This document shows positions 4,614 through 5,091 of a DNA stretch of 5,091 nucleotides, piece by piece. Position numbers and translations under genes: made by a program. Source of the stretch: an uncultured Bacilli bacterium. Its GTDB lineage: Bacteria; Bacillota_I; Bacilli_A; RF39; UBA660. The notes under the pieces were generated by a model. It did not search any database and was not told where the DNA came from. It was given only the letters and a program-made list of their open reading frames with translations. Within the stretch, counting starts at the first letter, position 1. Each line of letters starts with the position of its first letter. Where the stretch lies: positions 1 through 5,091 of the forward strand of contig CATKEA010000049.1 in the NCBI GenBank assembly GCA_949746915.1. The letters are read 5' to 3'.

Positions 4614-5091
4614 ATGAGAAGAAAATATTCGCTGTTGTTAGTATTTTTAGTTATTGTCTTAACTATAAGTCATTTAACGATATCTTTAATATCACATATG
4701 AAAGATGAAGAAAACTTACGTACTGAGATTTATCAAGTATTAGATTTAATTAATACTAATGATTTAACTTCTGCTAAAAAGAAACTAACAGTTACTATTT
4801 CTAAAAACAACTATCAAAAAGTAGAACAAGCTATAAAAAAATATCTAACAGATGTTATAGAAGATATAGAATTATTAAATAAAACATTAAGTAGTAATGA
4901 TATAACAACTATCTTAACTATTGAATCTATAAAAAAACAACAAGATTCACTAATTAACATCATCGAAATTATAACTGCTTTAAAACAAGAACTTAATAGT
5001 ACTACTATAAAAATGATAACATATCTAACTAATGATAAAGTAATGTCATATATAGAAAATGCTAAATTAGATAAATATTATTTAGAATTAT
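4614..5091 (+). CDS. Anchored, all-helical extracytoplasmic protein of unknown function (3' end outside window)
   Basis: The frame is open from ATG 4614 to the window end, 159 codons visible. AAGGA (4601-4605) lies 8 nt upstream of the start. The protein begins MRRKYS and has one hydrophobic helix at about 6-27, with no lipobox cysteine and no clear signal-peptidase site, so it is probably an N-in signal anchor. The rest is Lys/Glu/Asn/Thr/Ile/Leu-rich and reads as long amphipathic helices, for example EIYQVLDLI, YQKVEQAIKKYL and IESIKKQQDSLINI. The visible part has no Gly, Pro, Cys or Trp, consistent with a coiled-coil or helical-bundle stalk outside the membrane. I recognise no domain. A larger protein with a C-terminal functional domain is possible. 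Confidence 0.8.
   Translation, partial: MRRKYSLLLVFLVIVLTISHLTISLISHMKDEENLRTEIYQVLDLINTNDLTSAKKKLTVTISKNNYQKVEQAIKKYLTDVIEDIELLNKTLSSNDITTILTIESIKKQQDSLINIIEIITALKQELNSTTIKMITYLTNDKVMSYIENAKLDKYYLEL

Overview
This AT-rich window (roughly 30% GC by eye) looks like a chromosomal segment of a low-GC Gram-positive bacterium. It has AGGAGG/AGGTGA-type ribosome binding sites, U-tract terminators, and membrane-anchored or exported proteins with a single leading membrane segment. The style of the first protein recalls uncultured gut Bacilli (RF39-like or Erysipelotrichia-like), but that placement is inference. Tryptophan is TGG throughout and one gene stops at TGA just before the next gene's start, so the standard bacterial code applies.

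Layout. (1) 2-1057, plus: the C-terminal 351 residues of a large, probably cell-surface protein. It has two tandem cysteine-paired modules and a terminal domain with WWILSP and GVRP motifs (DUF6273/FGE-like, C-type-lectin-like). The last part has unusual GC and codon use. (2) 1176-1916, plus: a membrane-tethered thioredoxin-fold protein with a CPWC active site and an extra CxxxC tail. (3) 1963-2487 and 2492-3826, plus: a tightly spaced pair encoding an HD-domain phosphohydrolase and a six-helix HdeD/DUF308-like membrane protein fused to a predicted permuted papain-fold cysteine hydrolase. (4) 3850-4272, minus: a PPC/DUF296 protein, convergent with the previous gene; both share one bidirectional terminator. 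(5) 4292-4516, minus: a degraded coding remnant upstream of the PPC gene. (6) 4614 to the window end, plus: the N-terminal 159 residues of an anchored, all-helical protein of unknown function.

How they may work together. The surface protein shows six cysteines in three apparent pairs, and the next gene encodes an extracytoplasmic thiol-disulfide enzyme, so a substrate/oxidoreductase link is plausible. The HD protein and the membrane hydrolase are probably co-translated. The PPC gene and the final gene appear to be separate units. No tRNA, rRNA, CRISPR array, insertion sequence or recombinase is visible.

The most interesting signal is the 3' part of the surface-protein gene (about 872-991). 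It is locally GC-rich, dominated by NNY codons, and ends in a GC-rich tract in a C-type-lectin-like domain. This resembles the variable region of a diversity-generating retroelement target. No template repeat or reverse transcriptase lies in the window, so this remains a hypothesis.
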